Origin: Chitinophaga pinensis
GTDB taxonomy: Bacteria; Bacteroidota; Bacteroidia; Chitinophagales; Chitinophagaceae
NCBI GenBank assembly: GCA_902167325.1
Contig: LR632930.1
Coordinates: 1,240,001 to 1,304,000 of the forward strand
Direction: 5' to 3'
Length of the DNA: 64,000 nt
The position numbers and the translations under genes were made by a program. Numbering within the stretch: the first letter of the stretch is position 1; every line of letters starts with the position of its first letter. Below, piece by piece: positions 27,203-36,200 of the stretch. The notes below the pieces were generated by a model. That model worked only from the letters and a program-made list of their open reading frames with translations. It made no database searches and was not told the origin of the DNA.

Positions 27203-27639
27203 GCCCCTAAGTCATTTGCTGTAACAGCGAAAAGAGCTGATCCGAAACGGTCAGCTCTTTTTTTATGCCCGTCTTCCCCGGTTCCTGCTCCCTGTTCCAA
27301 AACTGCTTTACTACTGCATCCCTGCTACACCACTTCTACGCGGATTCTACAGCCATCCTGTCAGCGAATAGCAGAACGACCCCTTCCCTCCAGGTTTACT
27401 TAACTAAGATTCGGGCAACAGGGGGATTTGTGCCATCAAAAGCAGCTTTACAGTAGGGTTACTCCTCACATAAAGCGTACTTAATGGGTACTTACTGTAT
27501 ATAAAACGATACTAAACCCAGTACTGTAGCGGGGAAAGCATGCTTTTTATGCATAAAGTACCCATTCTGTATACCTAAAGTAATGCCGGAGTATGCAGGA
27601 AGTAGGAATACCGGAAGCCGCGGGTACCTCCAAAATACA
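27203..27639. other. Intergenic region with a diverged repeat
   Basis: No gene is supported here. 27455-27540 resembles 61621-61738 (see the repeat entries). Further along there are several GTACTTA/GTACCCAT-like words, direct and inverted, that could fold but match no known element. Confidence 0.35.
27455..27540. repeat. Intergenic repeat, copy A
   Basis: It shares in order with 61621-61738 the words AGGGTTACTCCT, TACTTA, TGTATATAAAA, AAACCCA and GGGGAAAGCA, with different spacing. This looks like two diverged members of one intergenic repeat family; no coding capacity or terminal inverted repeat is seen. Confidence 0.5.
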
Positions 27640-27674
27640 AACGGGCTGACCGTAGATCGGTCAGCCCGTTTTAT
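27640..27674 (-). terminator. Terminator of the dipeptidyl peptidase gene
   Basis: A 12-bp perfect stem AACGGGCTGACC/GGTCAGCCCGTT with a 7-base loop lies 19 bases beyond the stop codon. The T-run is short on both strands. Confidence 0.7.
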
Positions 27675-27692
27675 GATTTTAAGCCGGAAGCT

Positions 27693-29828
27693 TTAGTTTG
27701 TGCCCTGGAATAATTTGGGCAGCGGCTTCTCCAGCAGGTTCTGGTAGTAGAAACGGTAGTTCTCGTTCCGGGAATGTGTGGCTTTAGGCCCGCCCCATCC
27801 ATGGCGTTCGCCGGGGTATACCATGAATTCGAAATGTTTGCCTAAGTCCTCCAGCTTATCAACCAGCTGGATGGAGTTCTGCAAATGCACGTTATCGTCC
27901 ATCGTTCCGTGTACGATACGCAGCAGGCCTTTCAGTTTATTGGCGTGCGTCATTACAGAAGTTATCTTGTAGCCATCACGGTTGTCTTTCGGGAGATCCA
28001 TATAACGTTCGGTGTAATGGCTGTCGTACAGCTGCCAGTCGGTAACGCTGAAATTGGCGATTCCGTGGGTGAAAACGTCTGCACCATAGGTAAGTGCCAT
28101 GGCGCTCATATAACCGCCGTAGCTGCCTCCTGTAATGCCCATACGCGTGGCATCCACACCGGGTTGGGTAGCCAGCCAGCGGGCAGCATCCATATAATCC
28201 TCAATTTCATATTTACCCAGCTGGCGGTGGATGTAGTTCATCCCCATTTTACCGAGGTGCCCGGCAGCGCGGTTGTCGATCACCACCTGAATAAGTCCTT
28301 CCTGTGCAAACCAGTGGCCAGACAAATTGGGCTTCCAGGTATCGTAGATGGAACCAGCATCTGGTCCGCCGTAGATCGAGATCAGCACCGGGTATTTTTT
28401 ACCTGCCTGCATATCGAAGGGCCACTGAATAGTGATCGGCAGCACCAGTCCATCGCGGGTGGTGTAAGTTTTCAGCTCGGTGGGTGCCAGCCGATAGCTG
28501 TCGTAAGTGGCTCCACGGGCATTACCCAGCTCACGTGCCACTTTACCTTTGTCGGATACGAGGGCTATGCGGGTAGGAGTGTTCAGGTTGCTGTAAGAGG
28601 TAATAAACCAGTCACCTTCAGGAGCGAGCATCACATTATGGCTGAAATCACCAAAAGTGAGGCGCTGTGGTGTGCTGCCTTTCAGGTCGGTTTTGTACAG
28701 ATCGTAACGGGTGCTGGCTTCTTTACGGGCGGTAAAATAGATAGCGCCCTTCTTTTCATTGATCTGCAGCATATCCTTTACCCGCCAGTTACCGGATGTC
28801 AGCTGCTTATTCAGGCTGCCGTCCATATTGTGGAGGTAGAGGTGGTCCCAGCCGGATTTATCGCTTTTCACGATAAATCCTTTACCGTTCTGCAGGAAGT
28901 AGATATCGGTGAACCAGTCGATCCAGGTTTTCTGCTGTTCTTCATACACTACTTTTTTGGCGCCGGTTTGGGAGTCGATCGCGTAAATGAAGAGCTGATT
29001 CTGATCGCGGGGCATCCATTGTGCCCACAGGGCCGAGCCGTCCGGCGTCCAGAAAGGCTGGCCGAAATACTGGTCGTCTTTTTCATTGAAATCGGCCCAG
29101 GTAATGTTGCCACCGGTTACAGGCACTACACCAAGGCGTACTTCCGGATTGGGATCGCCGGCTTTGGGATAGCGGGTATTTTCGAGGTAACCATGCTGGC
29201 CTTTTTCACCATAGATGGGGAATACCGGCACGCGGGTATCATCGAACCGCATGAACGCGATCTTCCGGCTGTCGGGGCTCCACCAGAAAGCCCTGTAACG
29301 CGAAGGGCGCCCGAGGATTTCTTCGTAGTACACCCAGGATGCCCAGCCGTTATAGATCACATCGGTACCATCGGTGGTATATTGAATTTCTTTCTGTGAG
29401 GCCACTTCAATGGCGAACAGGTTATTGTTGCGGGTGAAGGCCACATACTTTTCGTCGGGCGAAAGTGTGGGGTTCTTTTCTTCGGCTTCTGTGGTGGTGA
29501 GGCGGATGGGCGCACTACCATCTGGCCGCTGCAGGTAAATGTCATTATCCTTCACGTTTACCGTGCTGCCGGTAGCGGGTGGAGGAGTGTAAGGCGCATC
29601 GGAGCCGGTTTTAACGTCTACCGCTACCTGTTTCCCGTTCCGCGTTTCGATGTAATGCGACTTATCGGCCCAGCCTCTGATGCCGGGGAGCTGTTCAGTA
29701 ATGGAAACGGGTCTGGTAAAGATCTGGTCGAAAGAGAGCATTTTCTTTTCCTGCGCTAAAGTTGGCAAAGCGGCCAAAAGACACAGGCCGGCTGTCCATG
29801 CCGGAATGGACTTGTGCATATTTCTCAT
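27693..29828 (-). CDS. S9 family peptidase, dipeptidyl peptidase IV type
   Basis: This enzyme of about 711 residues has a signal peptide (ATG 29828, MRNMHKSIPAWTAGLCLL...ALPTLAQ) for periplasmic export. Residues about 40-480 form the DPP-IV beta-propeller (DVIYNGWASWVYYEEILGR). The C-terminal alpha/beta-hydrolase carries the triad: Ser in GGSYGGYMS, Asp in HGTMDDNVH and His in GERHGWGG. It removes X-Pro or X-Ala dipeptides and serves peptide use. An upstream in-frame ATG at 29885 would put 19 residues before the signal peptide and is unlikely. The gene stands alone. Confidence 0.93.
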   Translation of the reverse strand: MRNMHKSIPAWTAGLCLLAALPTLAQEKKMLSFDQIFTRPVSITEQLPGIRGWADKSHYIETRNGKQVAVDVKTGSDAPYTPPPATGSTVNVKDNDIYLQRPDGSAPIRLTTTEAEEKNPTLSPDEKYVAFTRNNNLFAIEVASQKEIQYTTDGTDVIYNGWASWVYYEEILGRPSRYRAFWWSPDSRKIAFMRFDDTRVPVFPIYGEKGQHGYLENTRYPKAGDPNPEVRLGVVPVTGGNITWADFNEKDDQYFGQPFWTPDGSALWAQWMPRDQNQLFIYAIDSQTGAKKVVYEEQQKTWIDWFTDIYFLQNGKGFIVKSDKSGWDHLYLHNMDGSLNKQLTSGNWRVKDMLQINEKKGAIYFTARKEASTRYDLYKTDLKGSTPQRLTFGDFSHNVMLAPEGDWFITSYSNLNTPTRIALVSDKGKVARELGNARGATYDSYRLAPTELKTYTTRDGLVLPITIQWPFDMQAGKKYPVLISIYGGPDAGSIYDTWKPNLSGHWFAQEGLIQVVIDNRAAGHLGKMGMNYIHRQLGKYEIEDYMDAARWLATQPGVDATRMGITGGSYGGYMSAMALTYGADVFTHGIANFSVTDWQLYDSHYTERYMDLPKDNRDGYKITSVMTHANKLKGLLRIVHGTMDDNVHLQNSIQLVDKLEDLGKHFEFMVYPGERHGWGGPKATHSRNENYRFYYQNLLEKPLPKLFQGTN

Positions 29829-30006
29829 AATTAATGACAGGTTGAAGCCGGTATTTTCCGGCACGGAAGCGAAAATAAAGATCAATTATCAATTATGACA
29901 ATCAATTATACCGGCGGTTTACAGAAAACTGCCGGTTATGCGGTGGAACCGCGCGTCCGTGAAACGGTGCTGCAGCAGGGTATGCATGGCGCGTACCTTA
30001 CCGTAT

Positions 30007-30026
30007 GGTTTTTCATAGGATATGGT
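30007..30026 (+). repeat. Orphan core of the small RNA family
   Basis: Twenty bases are identical to the start of the small RNA core (GGTTTTTCATAGGATATGG plus T). The TTAAAA and the U-rich terminator are missing. A degenerate -7-like TACCTTAC lies five bases upstream, as in the real copies. It points into the 3' end of the minus-strand DoxX-like gene, so any transcript would be antisense to it. I read it as a decayed or rearranged copy. Confidence 0.5.
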
Positions 30027-30050
30027 CATCAGGCACAGGGCCGGTTATGT

Positions 30051-30437
30051 CTACAGCTGGCCCAGCTGCCTGATATGTTTCCGGATGTTGCCGATAGTGA
30101 TCGATGCGGCAATAAATCCGAAATCTCTGATAATGTTGATGGGAGCATTGAGATTGCCACCTACGAGGGACGGCATGTGTACGGTGAGGATGATGATGAA
30201 AACCATCAGCGCCAGCAGGTAACAGGCCTGCTTGGCCCAGATGTTCAGAATAATGGAGAAACCGGCCAGCAGCATGGCAACGCCGGTGAAATACACCCAG
30301 AAGATGCCCCCGGGGATAGGGAGGCGGACTACCAGCGGCTGAAGTACATCAGCGTTTACGAGATGAACAATTCCCTGAAACATTAAGACAATGCCAAATA
30401 ATACGACGGCTACGAAAGTGGGTATGTGAATGCGCAT
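30051..30437 (-). CDS. DoxX-like small membrane protein
   Basis: This 128-residue protein has four predicted helices (FVAVVLFGIVLMFQGIVHLV; YFTGVAMLLAGFSIIL; LLALMVFIIILTVHMPSLV; a final short helix near IRDFGFIAASI). The pattern fits the DoxX/DUF4267-like group of membrane proteins of unknown role. It is a single gene between lysS and the peptidase. Confidence 0.65.
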   Translation of the reverse strand: MRIHIPTFVAVVLFGIVLMFQGIVHLVNADVLQPLVVRLPIPGGIFWVYFTGVAMLLAGFSIILNIWAKQACYLLALMVFIIILTVHMPSLVGGNLNAPINIIRDFGFIAASITIGNIRKHIRQLGQL

Positions 30438-30532
30438 ATGAGGAGGGTTTCCTTGTTAACGAACCCGGCCCGCTTTTGTTCAACCGATACTTACCTGCTT
30501 ATTCACCGAAACCGTCTTTGTTGAAACCCTGT

Positions 30533-30563
30533 AAAAAAAGCCCTGCGCCATGGCGCAGGGCTT
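30533..30563 (-). terminator. Terminator of lysS
   Basis: A perfect palindrome of 26 bases (AAGCCCTGCGCC and its complement, at 30538-30563) is followed, on the minus strand, by a run of seven T. It starts 20 bases after the lysS stop. Confidence 0.88.
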
Positions 30564-30582
30564 ACTATTGAAAATCATACGG

Positions 30583-32121
30583 TTACTCAGTAATATGTTG
30601 CTTTTCCGGGCGCATCTGCGGGAAGAACAGCACGTCCTGGATGGAAGGCTGGTTCGTCATGAGCATGGTGAGCCTGTCTATACCGATGCCGATACCTGAG
30701 GTGGGGGGCATACCGTATTCGAGGGAACGGAGGAAGTCGTAATCGATGTACATGGCTTCATCATCGCCACGTTCCATGAGTGCCACCTGGTCTTCGAAGC
30801 GCTGGCGCTGGTCGATGGGGTCGTTCAGCTCAGAATAGGCATTGGCAATTTCTTTGCCGTTGCAGATCAGTTCGAAGCGTTCCACCACACCTGCTTTGGA
30901 GCGGTGCTTTTTGGTGAGGGGGCTCATTTCAACGGGGTAATCGGTGATGAAAGTGGGTTGCACATAGTGGTGCTCGCACTTTTCTCCGAAGATCTCATCG
31001 ATGAGTTTGCCTTTACCGTGGTTGGCTTCTGCATGGATATCGAGCTTTTTGCAAACCTCGCGGATGCCTGCTTCGTCCATTTCAGAGATATCGTACCCGG
31101 TATGTTCTTTAATGGCGTCGTACATGGTAACGCGGCGGAAGGGGGCCTTGAAATCGATCTCCCGCTCGCCTACGGTTACTTTGGTGGTGCTGTTCACGTT
31201 CAGGGCAACTTTTTCGAGGAGTTGCTCGGTGGTGCGCATCATCCATTCGTAATCCTTGTATGCGGCATACATTTCCATTACGGTGAATTCGGGGTTGTGG
31301 GTACGGTCCATCCCTTCGTTCCTGAAATCTTTCGCGAATTCGAATACGCCTTCGAAGCCGCCTACGATGAGCCTTTTCAGGTAAAGTTCGTTGGCGATGC
31401 GGAGGTACAACGGCATATCGAGTGCGTTGTGGTGGGTGATGAAGGGGCGTGCCGCTGCGCCACCGGGGATGGCTTGCAGGATGGGCGTTTCCACTTCGAG
31501 GTATCCCATTCCGTTATAGAAGTCGCGGATGGTCTGCATCAGGCGGGTGCGCTTGATGAATACTTCCTTTACTTCAGGATTAATAACGAGGTCGGCATAA
31601 CGCTGGCGGTATTTGAACTCCGGATCGGTTACCGCATCAAAGGTTTCACCTTCTTTCGACTTAACCACCGGAAGCGGGCGCAGGGCCTTGGCCAGTATGG
31701 TTAACTCTCTCACGTGAATGGAGGTTTCACCGGTTTTGGTAATAAAAGCATAGCCTTTTACGCCAATGAAATCACCGATGTCTGTCAGTTTCTTCCATAC
31801 GTTGTCGTAGAGCGACTTATCTTCTCCGGGACAGATATCGTCCCGCTTTATATAGAGTTGGATTCTACCCTTGCTATCCTGCAAAACGGCGAAGTTTGCT
31901 TTGCCCATGTCGCGGGTGCTCATAATACGGCCAGCCAGGCATACATCCTGGTACTGGTCTTTCGTCTCTTCCGAATAGCCGGCCCTGATGTCCGTAGAAT
32001 ACGCATTCACTGGGTATTCTGCGGCGGGATACGGATCGATCCCCAGGTTCTGCAGCTCTTTCAGCTTGTCGCGGCGGATAATTTCCTGTTCTGACAGCTG
32101 TTGTTGGGTAGTTACGCTCAT
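30583..32121 (-). CDS. lysS: Lysyl-tRNA synthetase, class II
   Basis: It charges tRNA-Lys. The protein of about 512 residues starts at ATG 32121 (MSVTTQQQLSEQEI), giving the normal length; an in-frame extension to 32232 reads as non-coding and is left out. An N-terminal OB-fold anticodon-binding domain (about 60-170, GRIMSTRDMGKANFAVLQD) is followed by the class II core with motif 2 (FRNEGMDRTHNPEFTVMEMY) and motif 3 (GIGIGIDRLTMLMTN). It is divergent from the stress-protein gene. Confidence 0.96.
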   Translation of the reverse strand: MSVTTQQQLSEQEIIRRDKLKELQNLGIDPYPAAEYPVNAYSTDIRAGYSEETKDQYQDVCLAGRIMSTRDMGKANFAVLQDSKGRIQLYIKRDDICPGEDKSLYDNVWKKLTDIGDFIGVKGYAFITKTGETSIHVRELTILAKALRPLPVVKSKEGETFDAVTDPEFKYRQRYADLVINPEVKEVFIKRTRLMQTIRDFYNGMGYLEVETPILQAIPGGAAARPFITHHNALDMPLYLRIANELYLKRLIVGGFEGVFEFAKDFRNEGMDRTHNPEFTVMEMYAAYKDYEWMMRTTEQLLEKVALNVNSTTKVTVGEREIDFKAPFRRVTMYDAIKEHTGYDISEMDEAGIREVCKKLDIHAEANHGKGKLIDEIFGEKCEHHYVQPTFITDYPVEMSPLTKKHRSKAGVVERFELICNGKEIANAYSELNDPIDQRQRFEDQVALMERGDDEAMYIDYDFLRSLEYGMPPTSGIGIGIDRLTMLMTNQPSIQDVLFFPQMRPEKQHITE

Positions 32122-32289
32122 TGTCGTGAATAATACTGTTTTATGGGGGGATAAGACTCCCCCGGCATTACGAGACCGCAAAAATAATTGTTTTCGGGCG
32201 CATTTGCCGCATCCTTCTCCTGGCGCCCGCATGGTTTGTTTTTATAATTTATTTAAGATTTCGGCTCAATGATTGGTGTAGTTATTGCG

Positions 32290-32297
32290 TACCTTTA
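32290..32297 (+). promoter_or_regulatory. Candidate -7 element of the universal stress protein gene
   Basis: TACCTTTA matches TAnnTTTG at seven of eight positions and lies 22 bases before the start codon. No clear -33. Confidence 0.35.
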
Positions 32298-32319
32298 ATC
32301 AGATAAAAACTGACCCGGC

Positions 32320-33147
32320 ATGAAAACCATCATAGTACCAACGGACTTTTCTGAAACGGCTTACAATGCAGCCCGTTATGCCATCGGCCTCGCCGGTCAA
32401 ACGGGGGCCACACGCATCGTGCTGTATCATGCATATGAGCTGATCGTGCCCATCCCCGACCTCCCCACGGCTGTGCCTATGGTAAATATGGACGACCTCC
32501 GGGCATCCAGTATGGAAGGCCTCCGCAACATGCAAAGCCAGTTGAAGCAGTCCGTTCCCGCCAATATAACACTCGATATCCGGGCAGATAATCACCTCCT
32601 CGCCGCCAGTATAGACCAGGTATGCCGGGAAGAACTGGCCGACATCATTGTTATGGGTATTACCGGTGGCAGCCAGCTGGAAGAGATCCTCGTTGGCTCC
32701 AATACCGTGGATGTGGTGAAAACCTCCGCATACCCCGTGATTGTGGTACCCACCCACTCCGGTTTCACACCGGTACGCAAAGTGGTATTTGCCTGCGACC
32801 TTCGCAAAGTGGCTAAAACCACCCGGAAAGATGTGCTTACCAGGCTGCTCGATATCTTCCAGCCAGAACTGCATGTGGTGAACATCCAGAAGGAAGGCCG
32901 CGAAAACTTCCACCCGGAAGAGAATCAGGCGCTCGATAACATGTTACATAATTACAATCCGCAGTATCATTTCCTAGACAGGCCCAATGTACCGGATGCC
33001 GTTACATCCTTTGCGCAGGAGCAGAAGGCAGACCTCCTGCTCATCATTCCTAAAAGGCATGGCTTATTCGACAGCATATTTAAACGCAGCAATACATCAC
33101 GGATCGCATTCCATACGAATGTTCCGCTGTTGTCTATCCATGAATAA
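32320..33147 (+). CDS. Universal stress protein, tandem UspA domains
   Basis: This 275-residue protein has two UspA-like domains (about 1-147 and 150-275). Domain 1 starts KTIIVPTDFSETAYNAARYAI and has the nucleotide-binding pattern MGITGGSQLEEILVGSNT. Domain 2 is more degenerate (RKVVFACDLRK...). Such double-domain proteins act in stress or redox adaptation in Bacteroidota. It precedes a DUF4197 gene by 51 bases on the same strand. Confidence 0.9.
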   Translation: MKTIIVPTDFSETAYNAARYAIGLAGQTGATRIVLYHAYELIVPIPDLPTAVPMVNMDDLRASSMEGLRNMQSQLKQSVPANITLDIRADNHLLAASIDQVCREELADIIVMGITGGSQLEEILVGSNTVDVVKTSAYPVIVVPTHSGFTPVRKVVFACDLRKVAKTTRKDVLTRLLDIFQPELHVVNIQKEGRENFHPEENQALDNMLHNYNPQYHFLDRPNVPDAVTSFAQEQKADLLLIIPKRHGLFDSIFKRSNTSRIAFHTNVPLLSIHE

Positions 33148-33198
33148 ATTTGACTTATCCTCGAAAATCCTGTACCAAACTAACACAGCAGAGATCAT

Positions 33199-33933
33199 AT
33201 GTTAAAGAAAACTATCGTTGTACTTGCAGGGGCGCTTTTCCTGCATACTGCCGCTGATGCGCAGATCCTGAAAAAAGCGGGCAGCATCCTTAAATCCGGC
33301 AGCACCTCCACCACCGGAACCAACGTCACAGAAGGCGAAGCCGCTGGCGGTATAAAGGAAGCCCTGGAGAAAGGAGTTCTCAAAGGCATTGGCCTTCTTA
33401 ACAAACAGGATGGCTTCTTCGGGAATCAGCTCTACAAAGTGCTCCTCCCGCCTGATGCCCTCAAAGCAGAAAAGGCCCTCCGCAGCATAGGCATGGGCAG
33501 CCTGGTAGATAAAGCCATCCTCCAGATCAACCGGGGTGCTGAACAGGCCGTTGGCTTTGCGGCTCCCATCTTTGTGAATGCCATTAAACAAATGACCATT
33601 ACCGATGCCATGAAGCTGGTGACCGGCGGCGCTAACTCTGCTACCAATTTCTTCAAAGAAAAAACGACTGCCAGTCTGGTTGCTGCATTCTCTCCCGTGA
33701 TCGACTCAGCACTTAACCAAACGGCAGCTACCCGCTATTATGGTGAAATCGCGGATAAGTATAACAGTCTGCCTACCACCTTCAACAAACTCAACCCTGA
33801 TCTGAAAGGTTATGTGACAGACAAGGCAGTATCTGCCCTGTTCGACCAGATAGGTAAAGAAGAAGCTGCTATCCGCAACAATCCTGCGGCACGTACTACT
33901 GAACTCCTGAAGAAAGTGTTCGCTAAAAACTAA
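33199..33933 (+). CDS. DUF4197 family secreted protein
   Basis: This 244-residue protein has a signal peptide (TIVVLAGALFLHTAADAQ) and a helical body with GIKEALEKGVLKGI, FFGNQLYKVLLPPDA and TRYYGEIADKYNSLP, segments diagnostic of DUF4197. Members are periplasmic or outer-membrane associated and have no known function. A strong terminator follows. Confidence 0.88.
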   Translation: MLKKTIVVLAGALFLHTAADAQILKKAGSILKSGSTSTTGTNVTEGEAAGGIKEALEKGVLKGIGLLNKQDGFFGNQLYKVLLPPDALKAEKALRSIGMGSLVDKAILQINRGAEQAVGFAAPIFVNAIKQMTITDAMKLVTGGANSATNFFKEKTTASLVAAFSPVIDSALNQTAATRYYGEIADKYNSLPTTFNKLNPDLKGYVTDKAVSALFDQIGKEEAAIRNNPAARTTELLKKVFAKN

Positions 33934-33955
33934 GTATTACATACCCGTATAATCG

Positions 33956-34002
33956 AAAAGGGCCGTCTCCAATGTTTGCAAAAACAAGGAGGCGGCCCTT
34001 TT
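33956..34002 (+). terminator. Terminator of the DUF4197 gene
   Basis: A stem of about 15 bp (AAAAGGGCCGTCTCC with GGAGGCGGCCCTTTT, one G-T pair) closes an 18-base loop and runs into TTTTC. It lies 23 bases after the stop. Confidence 0.88.
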
Positions 34003-34053
34003 CATTTGTAACAGTACCAACTGTTAATATCATACCGGATTCAGGATAATCAA

Positions 34054-34138
34054 CCTTCAGTGATCCTTCAGTGATCCTTCAGTCATCCCCCAGGGAGCAC
34101 CCCCTTTCACTGAAGGTTGACTGAAGGATCACTGAACG
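34054..34138. repeat. Three direct and three inverted 11-bp units
   Basis: CCTTCAGTGAT is repeated three times in a row (34054-34086, the third as CCTTCAGTCAT). After a 20-base GC-rich spacer come three units in the opposite orientation (TTCACTGAAGG, TTGACTGAAGG, ATCACTGAACG; 34106-34138). This gives two competing hairpins, one of 19 bp and one of 13 bp. It lies between convergent genes, beyond the DUF4197 terminator. Confidence 0.85.
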
Positions 34139-34230
34139 ATGGTAGTTCAAGTCATTGATAATGAATTATGTATGAAATGCCCTAAATCAGAGCAAAAGCG
34201 GCTGTTCTGATAGTAAATTAACTATTCTTT

Positions 34231-35118
34231 CTAGTCCTGATTACCTGCCAGCAACACCTGCCAGGCTTCGTTCACCTTATGGGAATCCAGGAGCTGTTTA
34301 GCATAGCGGTGCAGTTCTTTTTCCATCTCTTCGGGATTGATGGAAAAATACTGGATGATGTTGGTAAGATGCTCGTCGGTAAACGCAGGGTCTACAGGAG
34401 GCCTGGTATTTACATTCCCCAGCTGGCCCAGATTGTTACCTGTCAGTATGTGGCTCTGACGGATGGAAGCCGGTAAGGCATCTACTCCTATACCCATTTG
34501 TGTATTAGGCTTGGCTACTTCGAATACCGCCGTGCCGGAGGCACGGCAATAGTAATCACCTCCCATACGAGCTACGAGATCGATTTTCTGCGGATCTATT
34601 TTACCATCAGTATCGAGGATGTTTTCATTGACATGCAGCAGCACGGGTTCGCAAATCACGAGGTTGCCCGCTCCGCCACCAGTACCGGTTTCAATAATGT
34701 CTTTTACCTTACACTCCATCTGCACAGGGCTTTCTGCCACGCGGAAAGGCTTCACCTTTTCAGAAGGCAGCGGCGTGAATCCTGCTTTCACAAATTCATC
34801 AATACCACGCGGATATTCGCAGCTCGCTAAGGATGCCTGCTGCACCATAGCATAGCTCACTACGTTTATTACCACCTCGCCGGTAGCATATACGTTTTCC
34901 AGTGTGTGCTTAACGGTGTTGTCGCGCACACGGCGGGAAGGGGAAAATACCAGCGTAGGAGGATTGGAACCAAACACGTTGAAGAAACTGAAAGGGCTCA
35001 GGTTGGGATGCCCTTCGGCATCAATCGTGCTGGCGAAGCATATCGGGCGCGGTGCCACCGCACCAAGGAGGTATGCGTGAAGCGCGGAGGTTTTTACTTC
35101 CGAGGGATCTACTCTCAT
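34231..35118 (-). CDS. Flavin reductase-like FMN-binding protein
   Basis: This 295-residue protein has the split-barrel flavin reductase fold: GAVAPRPICFASTIDAEGHPN and SPFSFFNVFGSNPPTLVFSPS form the FMN site. The last 80 residues are helical and unassigned. It lies nine bases downstream of a fumarylacetoacetase-family gene, which suggests a shared aromatic-catabolic role; related pairs occur with homogentisate-pathway genes (inference). Confidence 0.85.
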   Translation of the reverse strand: MRVDPSEVKTSALHAYLLGAVAPRPICFASTIDAEGHPNLSPFSFFNVFGSNPPTLVFSPSRRVRDNTVKHTLENVYATGEVVINVVSYAMVQQASLASCEYPRGIDEFVKAGFTPLPSEKVKPFRVAESPVQMECKVKDIIETGTGGGAGNLVICEPVLLHVNENILDTDGKIDPQKIDLVARMGGDYYCRASGTAVFEVAKPNTQMGIGVDALPASIRQSHILTGNNLGQLGNVNTRPPVDPAFTDEHLTNIIQYFSINPEEMEKELHRYAKQLLDSHKVNEAWQVLLAGNQD

Positions 35119-35127
35119 GCCGTTCGG

Positions 35128-36144
35128 TTAAATATTTTTCTTTTGAGCAAGAATGGAAAAGTCGCTTTCTTCCGCTACGATAGTGTTCGTCAGTTTACCC
35201 AGGCCGTCAATCTCCATTTCCACCACATCACCTGCCTGCAGCCATTGTACGGGATAATTAGGGTCATTGAGTTTGCCGGTGCCGTTCAGCTCCAGGAAGC
35301 AGCCTGTACCTACGGTGCCGCTCCCGATTACATCGCCGGGGAGGATGTCGGTGCCATACGCGCAGCGCTCAACGATCTCCGCGAAGGTCCAGTCCATATC
35401 TCCCATATTCCCTTCGCTTACCTGAATACCGTTTACCCAACAGCGCATTTTCAGGTTATAGTGATTACCGGTATGGCCCTCTTTGGCAGGGATGCGGTAA
35501 GGCTCCAGTTCATCGGGCGTAACCAGCATAGGTCCTATCACGGTGCTGAAGTCTTTACCCTTGGCAGGACCAAGGTTGAGTTTCATTTCTTCCATCTGAA
35601 GCACGCGGGCACTCATGTCGTTCATGATCATATATCCGCCGATATATTCATCCGCTTCTGCTGCAGTTATGTTACGGCCCCGCTTGCAGATGACGATAGC
35701 AGCTTCCAGTTCAAAGTCCAGTTGCCGGAAATGATCCGGCATACAGAAGATATCACCAGGGCCTTGAATAGCGTTGTGATTGGTAAAGTAAAAGATGGGG
35801 TACTGATCAAACTCGGGGATCATATCCACATTACGGTTCCTGCGTGCAGTGGCTACATGCTGGCGGAAGGCATAGCCATCGCGGCAGCTGGTAGGGAAAG
35901 GCACCGGCGCCAGCAGTTGTACTTCTTCGAAAGGTACGCCGTGGATGTTGGCGCGGGGGGAATGGCCTTCTTTCAGCCGGGCATCAATCGCCCTGGCCAG
36001 GTCTATCACTTCATCCCACATCTGCAAAAACATATGCATGGTGGTAGGAAGTTCGGGGTGGAGATCCTGCAGGTTATACAGCTGCCCGTTTACAAGCATG
36101 GCCAGCTGATCTACATCTTCCCGAATATAGGTTACGAGTTTCAT
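35128..36144 (-). CDS. Fumarylacetoacetate hydrolase family protein
   Basis: This 338-residue enzyme hydrolyses or isomerises acyl-pyruvate-type intermediates using a metal ion. The metal site is readable: acidic residues in DFELEAAIVICKRGR and Asp in GGYMIMNDMSARVLQ, plus the conserved AKGKDFSTVIGPMLVTPDEL and GSGTVGTGCFLELNGTG stretches. It could be true fumarylacetoacetase of tyrosine breakdown or a related hydrolase; length and context do not decide. Confidence 0.87.
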   Translation of the reverse strand: MKLVTYIREDVDQLAMLVNGQLYNLQDLHPELPTTMHMFLQMWDEVIDLARAIDARLKEGHSPRANIHGVPFEEVQLLAPVPFPTSCRDGYAFRQHVATARRNRNVDMIPEFDQYPIFYFTNHNAIQGPGDIFCMPDHFRQLDFELEAAIVICKRGRNITAAEADEYIGGYMIMNDMSARVLQMEEMKLNLGPAKGKDFSTVIGPMLVTPDELEPYRIPAKEGHTGNHYNLKMRCWVNGIQVSEGNMGDMDWTFAEIVERCAYGTDILPGDVIGSGTVGTGCFLELNGTGKLNDPNYPVQWLQAGDVVEMEIDGLGKLTNTIVAEESDFSILAQKKNI

Positions 36145-36200
36145 TGCGTTGGTTTTGGTGTTCTGGCGCCAAATATATCGGATTTTTATAGCTTTAAGGT

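Noticed and set aside
27885..29399. 504-codon open frame on the plus strand opposite the dipeptidyl peptidase
   Set aside because: Mirror of the DPP-IV gene, which has a full catalytic triad and signal peptide.
30583..32232. lysS with a 37-residue N-terminal extension
   Set aside because: The extension has no similarity to the family and crosses the likely promoter region; ATG 32121 gives the normal length.
34054..34138. CRISPR array
   Set aside because: Units are 11 bp, adjacent without spacers, and half are inverted; there are no cas genes.
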